42,357 nt of DNA from contig UQFL01000010.1 in assembly GCA_900540305.1 (NCBI GenBank), positions 1 through 42,357 of the forward strand, given 5' to 3'. Source of the DNA: an uncultured Oscillospiraceae bacterium (GTDB lineage Bacteria > Bacillota > Clostridia > Oscillospirales > Acutalibacteraceae). A model generated the notes under the pieces. It was not told where the DNA came from and did not search any database. It saw only the letters and a list, made by a program, of their open reading frames with translations. Shown here piece after piece: positions 15,902-23,673 of this stretch (within the stretch, counting starts at the first letter, position 1; every line of letters starts with the position of its first letter). The translations under genes were made by a program, and so were the position numbers.

Positions 15902-17250
15902 TAGCCAAGTCTTTCTCTAATAACATCTGCAATCTGATTTCCGAGCTTGTTTATAAGATCAATATCCTGACCTTCAAGCATTACTCGTACAAGCGGTTCC
16001 GTTCCAGAAACACGAACAAGCACTCTGCCGTCACCGTGAAGCTCCATTTCAGCTTCCTGAACGGCTGAGATAATATATTCATCATTGTTATACTTCATCT
16101 TACCCTCGGGTGTTACAGGTACATTGATAAGCACCTGAGGATAAACTTTCATAATTGAAGCGAGGTTTGCAAGTGAAGCGCCGCTTTTAACGATTGTTTC
16201 AATAAGCTTTACTGCTGAAAGTTCGCCGTCGCCCGTTGTTGCGTAATCAAGGAAAATAACATGACCGCTCTGCTCGCCGCCGATATTATAACCGTCTTTG
16301 AGCATTCTTTCAAGAACATATCTGTCACCGACAGCAGTTTTTGAGCAGTTAATACCATTTTCTTCACAGAATTTGAAAAATCCCATATTGCTCATTACTG
16401 TTACAACAGCAGTATTCTTTGCAAGAACGCCGTCCTGCTTCATCTGAGTTGCGCAAATAGAAATAATCTTATCGCCGTCAACAAGCTCACCGTTTTCGTC
16501 TACAGCAAGCATTCTGTCTGCATCACCGTCAAATGCAACGCCGAGATCAAGATTGTTTGCCTTTACGAAATTCATCAGTTCCTGCGGATGAGTTGAGCCG
16601 CAGTTGCGGTTAATATTAACACCGTCAGGAGTATCTGAAAGCATATGACATTTAGCGCCGAGGCGTGTAAATATCTCTTTTGCGCACACGCTTGCAGAGC
16701 CGTTTGCCGTATCTATCGCTATATTAAGTCCGTCAAATCTTACATCTGTAGCGGAAACAACATGCTCAATATAATCGTTAACTGCTGTTTTGCAGAATGT
16801 GCGTTTTCCTACTTCACCGCCGATTTTAAGCTCGATAGCATCATCGGAATCAAGAATAATTGCTTCGATTTTTTCCTCTATTTCATCAGGCAATTTATAT
16901 CCTGTTGACTGGAATATTTTAATTCCGTTATATTCGCAGGGATTATGAGAAGCCGAAATCATAACGCCTGCTGCGCAATTATATTTGCCTACAAGATAGG
17001 CGATTGCAGGAGTTGGCACAACGCCTACGGAAAGCACATTTACGCCTACTGAGCAAAAGCCTGCCGTGAGAGCGGCTTCAAGCATATCGCCCGATGCTCT
17101 TGTATCCTTACCGATCATTACAGTGGGCTTTTCGTCTGAATTTTCAAGCAAAATTTCAGCCACAGCCATACCTATTTTCATGGCGAGTTCGTTTGTCAAA
17201 TCTTTATTTGCAACGCCTCTTACGCCGTCAGTACCGAATAATCTTCCCAT
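15901..17250 (-). CDS. glmM: Phosphoglucosamine mutase
   Basis: A 449-residue enzyme converting glucosamine-6-phosphate to glucosamine-1-phosphate on the way to UDP-GlcNAc and peptidoglycan. It has the family opening GRLFGTDGVRGVAN, the phosphoserine loop MISASHNPCEYNGIK near residue 98, the metal-binding DGDADR near 240, the sugar-binding GGEQSGHVI near 322 and the phosphate-binding RVSGTEPLVRVM near 415. Length and all four sites are complete. AAAGGTGA is the ribosome binding site. It lies between ruvB (49-bp gap) and the methyltransferase in the long operon. Confidence 0.97.
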   Translation of the reverse strand: MGRLFGTDGVRGVANKDLTNELAMKIGMAVAEILLENSDEKPTVMIGKDTRASGDMLEAALTAGFCSVGVNVLSVGVVPTPAIAYLVGKYNCAAGVMISASHNPCEYNGIKIFQSTGYKLPDEIEEKIEAIILDSDDAIELKIGGEVGKRTFCKTAVNDYIEHVVSATDVRFDGLNIAIDTANGSASVCAKEIFTRLGAKCHMLSDTPDGVNINRNCGSTHPQELMNFVKANNLDLGVAFDGDADRMLAVDENGELVDGDKIISICATQMKQDGVLAKNTAVVTVMSNMGFFKFCEENGINCSKTAVGDRYVLERMLKDGYNIGGEQSGHVIFLDYATTGDGELSAVKLIETIVKSGASLANLASIMKVYPQVLINVPVTPEGKMKYNNDEYIISAVQEAEMELHGDGRVLVRVSGTEPLVRVMLEGQDIDLINKLGNQIADVIRERLG

Positions 17251-17299
17251 TTTGTCACCTTTCCGCCCGCATATTCGGGCTGATTTGTTTTAAATGTAT

Positions 17300-18328
17300 T
17301 TAAATCAGCGACTGCTGACCGTCCTGTTCAATTCCGAGATGTCTGTAAGCAGGAGGAGAAACACATCTGCCCCTCGGTGTTCTGCTTAAAAAGCCAATCT
17401 GCATAAGATAAGGCTCATAAACATCTTCTATTGTAACTGCCTCTTCACCTATCGCCGCAGCTATCGTTTCAAGACCTACGGGGCCGCCGTTATAATTTTT
17501 TATCATTGCAGTGAGCAGTTTTCTGTCTATCGCATCAAGACCGAGTTCATCAATTTCCATTCTTGAAAGAGCGTCTGACGCGGCTTCCTTTGTAATAACG
17601 CCGTTATATTTAACTTCGGCAAAGTCACGGCTTCTTTTCAAAAGCCTGTTTGCAATTCTCGGCGTTCCTCTTGAGCGTGATGCAATCTGCGCCGCACCTT
17701 CGTCATCTATATCAATGCCGAGAATACCTGCGCTTCTCTTAACAATTACAGAAAGCTCCTGCGGAGTGTAAAGTTCAAGTCTGAAAATAACGCCGAATCT
17801 GTCTCTCAGCGGTGCCGAAAGCTGACCTGCTCTCGTTGTTGCGCCTACAAGAGTGAAGTTCGGCAAATCAAGTCTTATTGAGCGTGCCGAGGGTCCTTTG
17901 CCTATAATTATATCAAGTGCCCTGTCTTCCATTGCAGGATAAAGTACTTCTTCAACACTTCTGTTGAGTCTGTGTATCTCATCGATGAAAAGCACATCGC
18001 CTTCCTGCAAATTAGTAAGAATTGCTGCAAGGTCGCCCTGCTTTTCAATTGCGGGGCCACTTGTTATTCTGATATTTACGCCCATCTCGTTGGCTATAAT
18101 ACCTGCAAGAGTGGTTTTTCCGAGACCGGGAGGACCATAGAGAAGAACATGATCAAGCGCTTCTCCTCTGCCCTTTGCCGCCTGAATATATACCTCAAGA
18201 TTTTCCTTAACCTTTTCCTGACCGATATAATCAGAAAACTGTTTAGGTCTGAGGCTGACTTCAATATCATTATCATCTGAAATAAATTCGGTTGACACTA
18301 TTCTGTTTTCAAAATCCATTTCGCCCAT
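17300..18328 (-). CDS. ruvB: Holliday junction branch migration ATPase RuvB
   Basis: A 342-residue AAA+ motor that drives branch migration at Holliday junctions with RuvA. Walker A GPPGLGKTTLA is near residue 63, Walker B VLFIDEIHRL near 112, sensor 1 GATTRAG near 161, the arginine-finger region PLRDRFGVI near 172, and the C-terminal winged helix ends in RTPRGRCVSPPAYRHLG. All are intact. GGTGATG precedes the ATG. It follows ruvA by 14 bp. Confidence 0.98.
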   Translation of the reverse strand: MGEMDFENRIVSTEFISDDNDIEVSLRPKQFSDYIGQEKVKENLEVYIQAAKGRGEALDHVLLYGPPGLGKTTLAGIIANEMGVNIRITSGPAIEKQGDLAAILTNLQEGDVLFIDEIHRLNRSVEEVLYPAMEDRALDIIIGKGPSARSIRLDLPNFTLVGATTRAGQLSAPLRDRFGVIFRLELYTPQELSVIVKRSAGILGIDIDDEGAAQIASRSRGTPRIANRLLKRSRDFAEVKYNGVITKEAASDALSRMEIDELGLDAIDRKLLTAMIKNYNGGPVGLETIAAAIGEEAVTIEDVYEPYLMQIGFLSRTPRGRCVSPPAYRHLGIEQDGQQSLI

Positions 18329-18342
18329 AAATCATCACCGTT

Positions 18343-18948
18343 TTATAAGTTTGAGGAAAGCTGGCGCAGACCGAGCCTTATCATCTCGTCCGCAGACAGC
18401 GATTTATCCATAGCTCCAACAACAACAGCCGCATCGCTTTTATTAAAGCCGAGAGCAACAAGCGCCGCAACCGCTTCACCTGCCGCAGACTCCTCAACAA
18501 CTGCCGCAGCAGAAGCAACCGACTGCATATCGTTTGAAGAAGCAACATTAGCAACTTTATCCTTTAATTCAAGAACGATTCTTTCAGCAGTCTTTTTACC
18601 TACGCCGTTTGCCCTTGTGATTGACTTTACATCGCCCGAAGCAATGGCAAGAGCAAGTCTTGACGGCTCAAGCTCGGAAAGCACCGCAACAGCAGCCTTT
18701 GGGCCTACTCCCGACACCGTGATAAGAAGTTTGAAAAAGCTCAGTTCTTCCTCTGTAGCAAAACCGAAAAGGTCGAGCGCATCTTCTTTTACGGAAAGGT
18801 AAGTAAAAAGATTTATTTTTTCTCCCGTTCTTCCTACGGATTTAAGCGTGTTGAGTGAGGAAAAGCATTTAAAACCGATTCCCGAACACTCAACAACAAG
18901 AAACTGGTCGCCCACATAAGTGATAGTACCGCTGATATTGTATATCAT
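18343..18948 (-). CDS. ruvA: Holliday junction DNA-binding protein RuvA
   Basis: A 201-residue protein that binds four-way junctions as a tetramer and loads RuvB. The N-terminal OB-fold begins MIYNISGTITYVGDQ. Two helix-hairpin-helix motifs follow, GVGPKAAVAVLSEL near residue 77 and GVGKKTAERIVLEL near 112. The C-terminal RuvB-binding domain (VAALVALGFNKSDA) is present. GAGG lies 8 bases before the ATG. It is 57 bp after ruvC. Confidence 0.97.
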   Translation of the reverse strand: MIYNISGTITYVGDQFLVVECSGIGFKCFSSLNTLKSVGRTGEKINLFTYLSVKEDALDLFGFATEEELSFFKLLITVSGVGPKAAVAVLSELEPSRLALAIASGDVKSITRANGVGKKTAERIVLELKDKVANVASSNDMQSVASAAAVVEESAAGEAVAALVALGFNKSDAAVVVGAMDKSLSADEMIRLGLRQLSSNL

Positions 18949-19005
18949 AAAAATGACCTCAAAACTGTATTTATATTATATGCCGTAAATTTTATTGCTT
19001 TTATT

Positions 19006-19506
19006 TTAAATTTTTATATTCAGCGAGCCGAGCAGGCTTCCGCTGCAATGAGCGTGGCATATTGCCATTGCAAGAGCGTCAGCAGTATCGTCGGGTTTAG
19101 GAATTTTTTCAAGATTGAGAATAACTCTCGTCATTTCCTGAACCTGTTTTTTAACCGCTCTGCCGTAGCCTGTAACAGACTGTTTTACTTGAAGAGGTGT
19201 ATATTCAAAAATCTCAACAGCATTCTGCTTTGCGGCAAGAGTTATAACTCCCCTTGCCTGCGCAACATCAATAACTGTTTTTGCATTATTATTATAGAAC
19301 AGTTTTTCCATACTCATAACTTCGGGTCGGTATTTTAAAATAATCTCATTAAGCTGAGAATAGATATCGGCAAGCCTTTGTGGAAAAGGTGTTTTTGCCT
19401 GAGTTGTAACGGCGCCGTAATCTATCACCCTGAATTTATTTGATTTGTATTCTATAACTCCCCATCCGACTATGGCATAACCGGGGTCAATTCCGAGAAT
19501 TATCAT
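19006..19506 (-). CDS. ruvC: Holliday junction resolvase RuvC
   Basis: A 166-residue RNase H-fold endonuclease that cuts Holliday junctions. The catalytic acidic residues are visible: D in ILGIDPGYAIVGWG at the N-terminus, E in VMSMEKLFYNNN near residue 64, and the C-terminal pair in KPDDTADALAMAICH. Two ATGs are possible, at 19515 and 19506. I prefer 19506, which gives the family-standard MIILGIDPG; the GGAG site is about 4 bases from the first ATG and 13 from the second, so neither spacing is ideal. It has its own promoter and leads the ruvC-ruvA-ruvB order. Confidence 0.95.
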   Translation of the reverse strand: MIILGIDPGYAIVGWGVIEYKSNKFRVIDYGAVTTQAKTPFPQRLADIYSQLNEIILKYRPEVMSMEKLFYNNNAKTVIDVAQARGVITLAAKQNAVEIFEYTPLQVKQSVTGYGRAVKKQVQEMTRVILNLEKIPKPDDTADALAMAICHAHCSGSLLGSLNIKI

Positions 19507-19538
19507 AAAACACATACTGCTCCAAAATAATTTAGATA

Positions 19539-19567
19539 ATTATATCATACAGCCGATTTTTAATCAA
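19539..19567 (-). promoter_or_regulatory. Promoter for the ruvC-led operon
   Basis: On the minus strand TTGATT (19562-19567) and a perfect TATAAT (19539-19544) are separated by 17 bp, about 30 bp before ruvC. It may drive the whole ruv-glmM-ecf run. Confidence 0.7.
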
Positions 19568-19603
19568 TAATATTTATAAATTATTATTTTAATAAATAGT
19601 AAA

Positions 19604-19632
19604 TATTAAAAGGGGTGCAAAAAACACCCCTT
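19604..19632 (-). terminator. Rho-independent terminator after the flavodoxin-fold gene
   Basis: AAGGGGTG and CACCCCTT form an 8-bp stem with a 7-base loop, followed on the minus strand by TTAATATTT. It lies 14 bp after the stop codon. Confidence 0.75.
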
Positions 19633-19646
19633 AAAATAAATCATTT

Positions 19647-20204
19647 TTAGTTTTCTGAGCCTTTTAATTGATGAATAAACTTGCGTAGTTCAACTATATT
19701 GAAAGTGTAAAGACCGAGATCTGTATTCGGAATATAGTAACGCGCACACACCTCGCCGTTAAGTACGGCAAACGCCTGCTTGAGCGTATTAGTCATATAG
19801 TCTGCCGACTGTCTTGCATTTGAGCCGGAAACTATTACAACGCCAACTTTTTTCGGCTTTTCTATTGCGGGATTTGCTCCCCTTTTAAACCTGCGGCTGT
19901 AATAACGCTGAAACCTGTCAATAACAGCTTTTAAAGGCGCAGGGAAAAAGTTGTTATAAACGGGCGTAAAAAACGCAATATAATCCGCCTGCTCAAAATC
20001 CTCAAAAAATATATCGAGGTCGTGATTTGAACAGCCGTCATGATACTCGCAGTATTTGCAGTCCACGCACGGTGCAGGCGCAAGGTCATAAGTATTGTAT
20101 TCTTTAATTTCGCAGTCAAGAAAATATGGTTTTACCTGCTTTACAAGTTCGCTCGAAACACCGCTTTCTCTAGGCGAGCCGTTAATAATAAGAAAAGTTT
20201 TCAT
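19647..20204 (-). CDS. Flavodoxin-fold NAD(P)H-dependent FMN reductase-like protein with cysteine cluster
   Basis: A 185-residue cytoplasmic protein of the NADPH-dependent FMN reductase / iron-sulfur flavoprotein group. The FMN phosphate loop is INGSPRESGVSSEL at residues 7-20. A compact cysteine motif C-x2-C-x2-C-x5-C (CVDCKYCEYHDGC) near residue 47 resembles the [4Fe-4S] site of Isf proteins. FTPVYNNFFPAPLKAVIDRF is the usual flavin-side motif. It probably transfers electrons from NAD(P)H or a ferredoxin to an unknown acceptor. GGTGATG precedes the ATG. It is divergently transcribed from the cation transporter and ends in its own terminator. Confidence 0.8.
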   Translation of the reverse strand: MKTFLIINGSPRESGVSSELVKQVKPYFLDCEIKEYNTYDLAPAPCVDCKYCEYHDGCSNHDLDIFFEDFEQADYIAFFTPVYNNFFPAPLKAVIDRFQRYYSRRFKRGANPAIEKPKKVGVVIVSGSNARQSADYMTNTLKQAFAVLNGEVCARYYIPNTDLGLYTFNIVELRKFIHQLKGSEN

Positions 20205-20219
20205 TTCATCACCGCAGAT

Positions 20220-20267
20220 ATTATAGCACTTTCGGCTATTGAGTTAAAGAGATTTTTGTGTTATAAA
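20220..20267. promoter_or_regulatory. Divergent promoter region of the reductase and the cation transporter
   Basis: On the plus strand TTGAGT (20239-20244) and TATAAA (20262-20267) with a 17-bp spacer face the transporter. On the minus strand TATAAT (20220-20225) faces the reductase, with only a weak -35 17 bp away. The two overlap, so the genes may be regulated together. Confidence 0.5.
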
Positions 20268-20308
20268 TATATAATATATCGAAATTTGTACCAATCAAGG
20301 TGAAATAT

Positions 20309-21475
20309 ATGAGTGAATTGATAATAAAACTGTTTATGAAAAATAAACACGCAGACAAAAACAAGGAGAGAGAAACATATTCCACCCTTTCCGGCATAGT
20401 GGGAATTGTATGCAATGTTTTACTGTGTCTATTCAAATTTGCTGTCGGAGCCTTTACAAACTCCGTATCAATTACTGCGGACGCTGTAAACAACCTTTCA
20501 GACGCAAGTTCTAACATAGTTACCATAGCAGGCGCAAAGCTTTCAAACAAACCCGTTGACGAGGAGCATCCTTTCGGTCACGGAAGAATAGAATATATAA
20601 GTGCACTTATAGTATCTTTTCTCATCTTTCTCATGGGATTCGAACTCGGTAAATCGAGTATAGAAAAAATCATAAACCCTGAAGATGTCAAATTCAGCCT
20701 GCCATCTTTAATAGTTCTTATTGCGGCAATTCTTGTTAAGCTGTGGATGGGAGTATTTAACGGAAAACTTTATAAAAAGACAGACAATCTTAATATGCTT
20801 GCCGTTCGCAAGGACAGCTTTAACGACTGTATTGCAACAGGAGCAACCATTATCGCCCTGCTTATTTCAGCATTCACGGATTTTGTTTATGCAGACGGTA
20901 TTATGGGTCTTATTGTTGCTGTAATCATATTTATTTCAGGTATTGACATTGTAAAAGACATACTTGGCAGACTGCTCGGAAAAGCTCCCGACCCCGAACT
21001 TGTTGAGGAAATTGAGAGCATAATGCTTGAACAGGACTGTATTTACGGTGTTCACGACCTTATAGTTCACGATTACGGCCCCGGCAGAATAATTGCCTCG
21101 GCACACGCAGAAGTACCCTGCGACGCTGACATTCTTGCAGTTCACGATGTAATTGACATAACGGAAAAAATCATAAGCAAAAAACTGAATGTTATGATGT
21201 GTATTCATATGGACCCGATAGCTGTTAATGATGAAAAAATCAACAGCTACAAAGCCATAATGGAGAAAATCATTAAGGAATATGATGAAAAATTCACCTT
21301 CCACGATTTCAGAGTGGTCGACGGAAGACAGAAAACAAACTTCATTTTTGACCTTGTTATTCCCCATCAATATCCTAAAACGAAGCAGGAGATTATCAGG
21401 GATTTACAAGATATAATTAATAAAGAACATCCGAACATTTTACTTGTAATCACAGTTGAGCACAGTTTTATATAA
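20309..21475 (+). CDS. Cation diffusion facilitator family metal transporter
   Basis: A 388-residue divalent metal/proton antiporter of the CDF family. Six hydrophobic helices span about residues 30-215. The conserved metal-site residues are seen in DAVNNLSDASSN (helix 2), HPFGHGRIEY after it, and KDSFNDCIATGATI (helix 5, with D in the usual H/D position). The C-terminal cytoplasmic domain has the ferredoxin-like dimerisation fold, followed by about 80 extra residues. It is longer than FieF because of this extension. The frame opens at a GTG at 20300, but AAGGTG lies 6 bases before the ATG at 20309, which I take as the start. The metal (Zn, Fe or Mn) cannot be told. Confidence 0.88.
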   Translation: MSELIIKLFMKNKHADKNKERETYSTLSGIVGIVCNVLLCLFKFAVGAFTNSVSITADAVNNLSDASSNIVTIAGAKLSNKPVDEEHPFGHGRIEYISALIVSFLIFLMGFELGKSSIEKIINPEDVKFSLPSLIVLIAAILVKLWMGVFNGKLYKKTDNLNMLAVRKDSFNDCIATGATIIALLISAFTDFVYADGIMGLIVAVIIFISGIDIVKDILGRLLGKAPDPELVEEIESIMLEQDCIYGVHDLIVHDYGPGRIIASAHAEVPCDADILAVHDVIDITEKIISKKLNVMMCIHMDPIAVNDEKINSYKAIMEKIIKEYDEKFTFHDFRVVDGRQKTNFIFDLVIPHQYPKTKQEIIRDLQDIINKEHPNILLVITVEHSFI

Positions 21476-21481
21476 TTAATT

Positions 21482-21514
21482 AAAAAAGCCAGACCAAAAA
21501 GGTCTGGCTTTTTT
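21482..21514. terminator. Bidirectional terminator between the cation transporter and the TIR cluster
   Basis: The stem AAGCCAGACC / GGTCTGGCTT with a 5-base loop is flanked by A and T runs on both sides. It ends the cation transporter on the plus strand and can act as the distal end of the minus-strand cluster. The 170 bp from here to 21684 is AT-rich; I see only a weak imperfect hairpin near 21609-21628. Confidence 0.9.
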
Positions 21515-21684
21515 AATTCAATAATCTAAATAGTTTGCTGATACAACTTTTTTTAAGTCATTTTAAAATTCTATATAATTATCATAAAAAACATTGCATA
21601 TGCACAAGTGTTAAAAATGTTTAGCACATCAACTTTCTTTTTTCACTGAATAATAACAACACCAAAATGTTATAGCTTCAAATA

Positions 21685-23643
21685 TCAGACATTACTTTTT
21701 AAAGTTCCAGGAACATATTCTTCCAATGCTTCCTGAATATTATTTTCCTCAATAAACTCAACTTTGTATTCACCAAGTAAATTTCTTACCTCTATTATTT
21801 TATCTTTTGGGCAATTAACTACATAATAATTAGCAACAGCATATTCACTCAACACTTTATAATCAGCTTTGTCAGAATATTCTAATAGCAAATTGTTTAT
21901 ATTATATTCACTAAGCCATGAAAAATCATTTATATTGTTACCGACAAGGTTTAACAATGAATAGTTAACTTTTGGAAAATTGTAATCAGAAAGAAAATTG
22001 TAACTCAAATCAAGGAATAAAGTATCATATTCATCTTGAGTAATTATACTATTGATAGCAGAAATATCACTTATCTCATTATAAGAAAAATCTGCAAATC
22101 GTAATGCACTTTTATTATCCAAACCTTTCAAATCAGACAACCTATTATTACTACAAGAAATAATATTCAGAGCATTTGAATTATTTATTGGTTCCAAAGA
22201 ATTCAAATTATTATCGTCCAGGCTAAGAATTTCAAGTTTAATACAATCTGTCAAAAACGACAAATCACTAATATTATTACCATTAGCATAAAAACTAAGA
22301 AGCGAATTTTTCGATTTAGATATAATGGAAAAGTCAGCAACTTGGTTGTAATTCAAATTCACAATTTCAAGAAGAGTAGCATTCTCGATTCCGCTTAACG
22401 ACACAAGATTGTTCGAAGCTGCATATAATTCATTGAGTTCTAGTGAAGATTCCATTCCCCTAAGGTTTTTTAGATTGTTATTGTTAACACTCAATACAGA
22501 TAAATCTTCACAACCTTCTAATGCCTCAAGAGAAATAATATTGTTATCATCAAGACTCAAATTTGTTAAATTAATACAATTTGATAAAGGTGAAAGATCC
22601 GCAATTCCATTGCCGTTTGCAGAAAAAGTATAAAGATTCAAACCCTTTAAAAATGACAAATCGCTTATTTTGTTGTTGTCTATATACAAGTTTTCAATAT
22701 TATTTGAAACATTAGCAAAAAATGAAAGATCTGTGATGTTATTATCGCTTAAGTATAATGTTTTGATACCATCATTAATTTCAGTTATGCCTTGAAAACT
22801 GTCATTGGAAAGATTGCAAGATTTGAGCGATAAACTATATATATTCAACGACAAAAGAGTATTCAAAGAACCTGCAGGTAATACGCAACTATCCAAATTG
22901 ACACTACTGAGATATTTGAATTTTTTTAATTTTTCCAAATCTTCATTTGTAAGTGATTTAGGTTCATCAAAATATATACTGGATGAATTTAAGTAAAAAT
23001 GTTCTTCAGCTATTGAAACATATCTAAATTCGTTAATAAAAAAAGCTGCAACAATGAACAAAAACAAACACAATGAGATAATGGTTATCTTCTTTTTATT
23101 ACCGAATTTATTTTTAAGTTTTATTTTTTTCTCTTTTACCGATGCTTTTTTATCTGAAAAATCGTTTTTTGTTAAAGAAAAAGTATTATTTTCTTGTGGC
23201 TCAATTACATCTCTAATTTCTATTTCTGCATTAACACTAACTTTAATTAAAGATTTAATTTCAGAAATCATTTTTTCAAGTGCTGCAGATTTATTTTCAT
23301 ACGCCTCATATCTCTGTACATTAGTAAGATAGAAATTAAAATCATCTTTCAAAGAACAATTTTCAAGCATAAAAGGCATTATTATTTTGTTTTCGTTTAT
23401 AGCTTGATCAAGCTCTTTAGGAACCCATTTTGATATCTGAGCTTTTTCTGACAATATCAAAACAAACACTTTGCAATTTCTTATCGCCCTTGGTATTTCT
23501 GTTGCATAGCTACTGCCGCCTTTAATACACATTGGTGCCATCCAACATGATATTCCATTTTTTTCCAATACAGATTTTACCCAGTTTGCATCATCAAACT
23601 CCTCAGCTTTATAACTTATAAAAACATCTTTAAACTCATGCAT
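21685..23643 (-). CDS. TIR - transmembrane - leucine-rich repeat protein (reverse Toll-like layout)
   Basis: A 652-residue protein. Residues 5-135 are a TIR domain of the bacterial TIR_2 type: DVFISYKAEE, then GISCWMAP, then SKWVPKELDQAI, where the E aligns with the catalytic glutamate of NAD-cleaving TIRs. A lysine-rich stretch (about 165-183) precedes a single transmembrane helix (about 184-204), giving an N-in, C-out topology by the positive-inside rule. From about 225 to 600 there are roughly 13 leucine-rich repeats of 21-22 residues with the internalin-like pattern LxLxxNxIxDLSxL, and a short tail. So the sensor-like repeats would be outside and the TIR inside. GGAG lies 9 bases before the ATG. 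It is last in the operon, 30 bp after the TIR-HD gene. Ligand and enzyme activity are unknown. Confidence 0.85.
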   Translation of the reverse strand: MHEFKDVFISYKAEEFDDANWVKSVLEKNGISCWMAPMCIKGGSSYATEIPRAIRNCKVFVLILSEKAQISKWVPKELDQAINENKIIMPFMLENCSLKDDFNFYLTNVQRYEAYENKSAALEKMISEIKSLIKVSVNAEIEIRDVIEPQENNTFSLTKNDFSDKKASVKEKKIKLKNKFGNKKKITIISLCLFLFIVAAFFINEFRYVSIAEEHFYLNSSSIYFDEPKSLTNEDLEKLKKFKYLSSVNLDSCVLPAGSLNTLLSLNIYSLSLKSCNLSNDSFQGITEINDGIKTLYLSDNNITDLSFFANVSNNIENLYIDNNKISDLSFLKGLNLYTFSANGNGIADLSPLSNCINLTNLSLDDNNIISLEALEGCEDLSVLSVNNNNLKNLRGMESSLELNELYAASNNLVSLSGIENATLLEIVNLNYNQVADFSIISKSKNSLLSFYANGNNISDLSFLTDCIKLEILSLDDNNLNSLEPINNSNALNIISCSNNRLSDLKGLDNKSALRFADFSYNEISDISAINSIITQDEYDTLFLDLSYNFLSDYNFPKVNYSLLNLVGNNINDFSWLSEYNINNLLLEYSDKADYKVLSEYAVANYYVVNCPKDKIIEVRNLLGEYKVEFIEENNIQEALEEYVPGTLKSNV

Positions 23644-23673
23644 TTCTCATTTCTCCAACTTTTATACATTTTA

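Noticed and set aside
17265..17280. Hairpin GCCCG/CGGGC between ruvB and glmM
   Set aside because: The stem is only 5 bp with no T-run; too weak to call as a terminator or regulatory element.
22000..22900. Repetitive DNA suggesting a CRISPR array or tandem repeat
   Set aside because: The periodicity is at protein level (leucine-rich repeats of about 63-66 bases with diverged sequence); there are no identical repeats with unique spacers.
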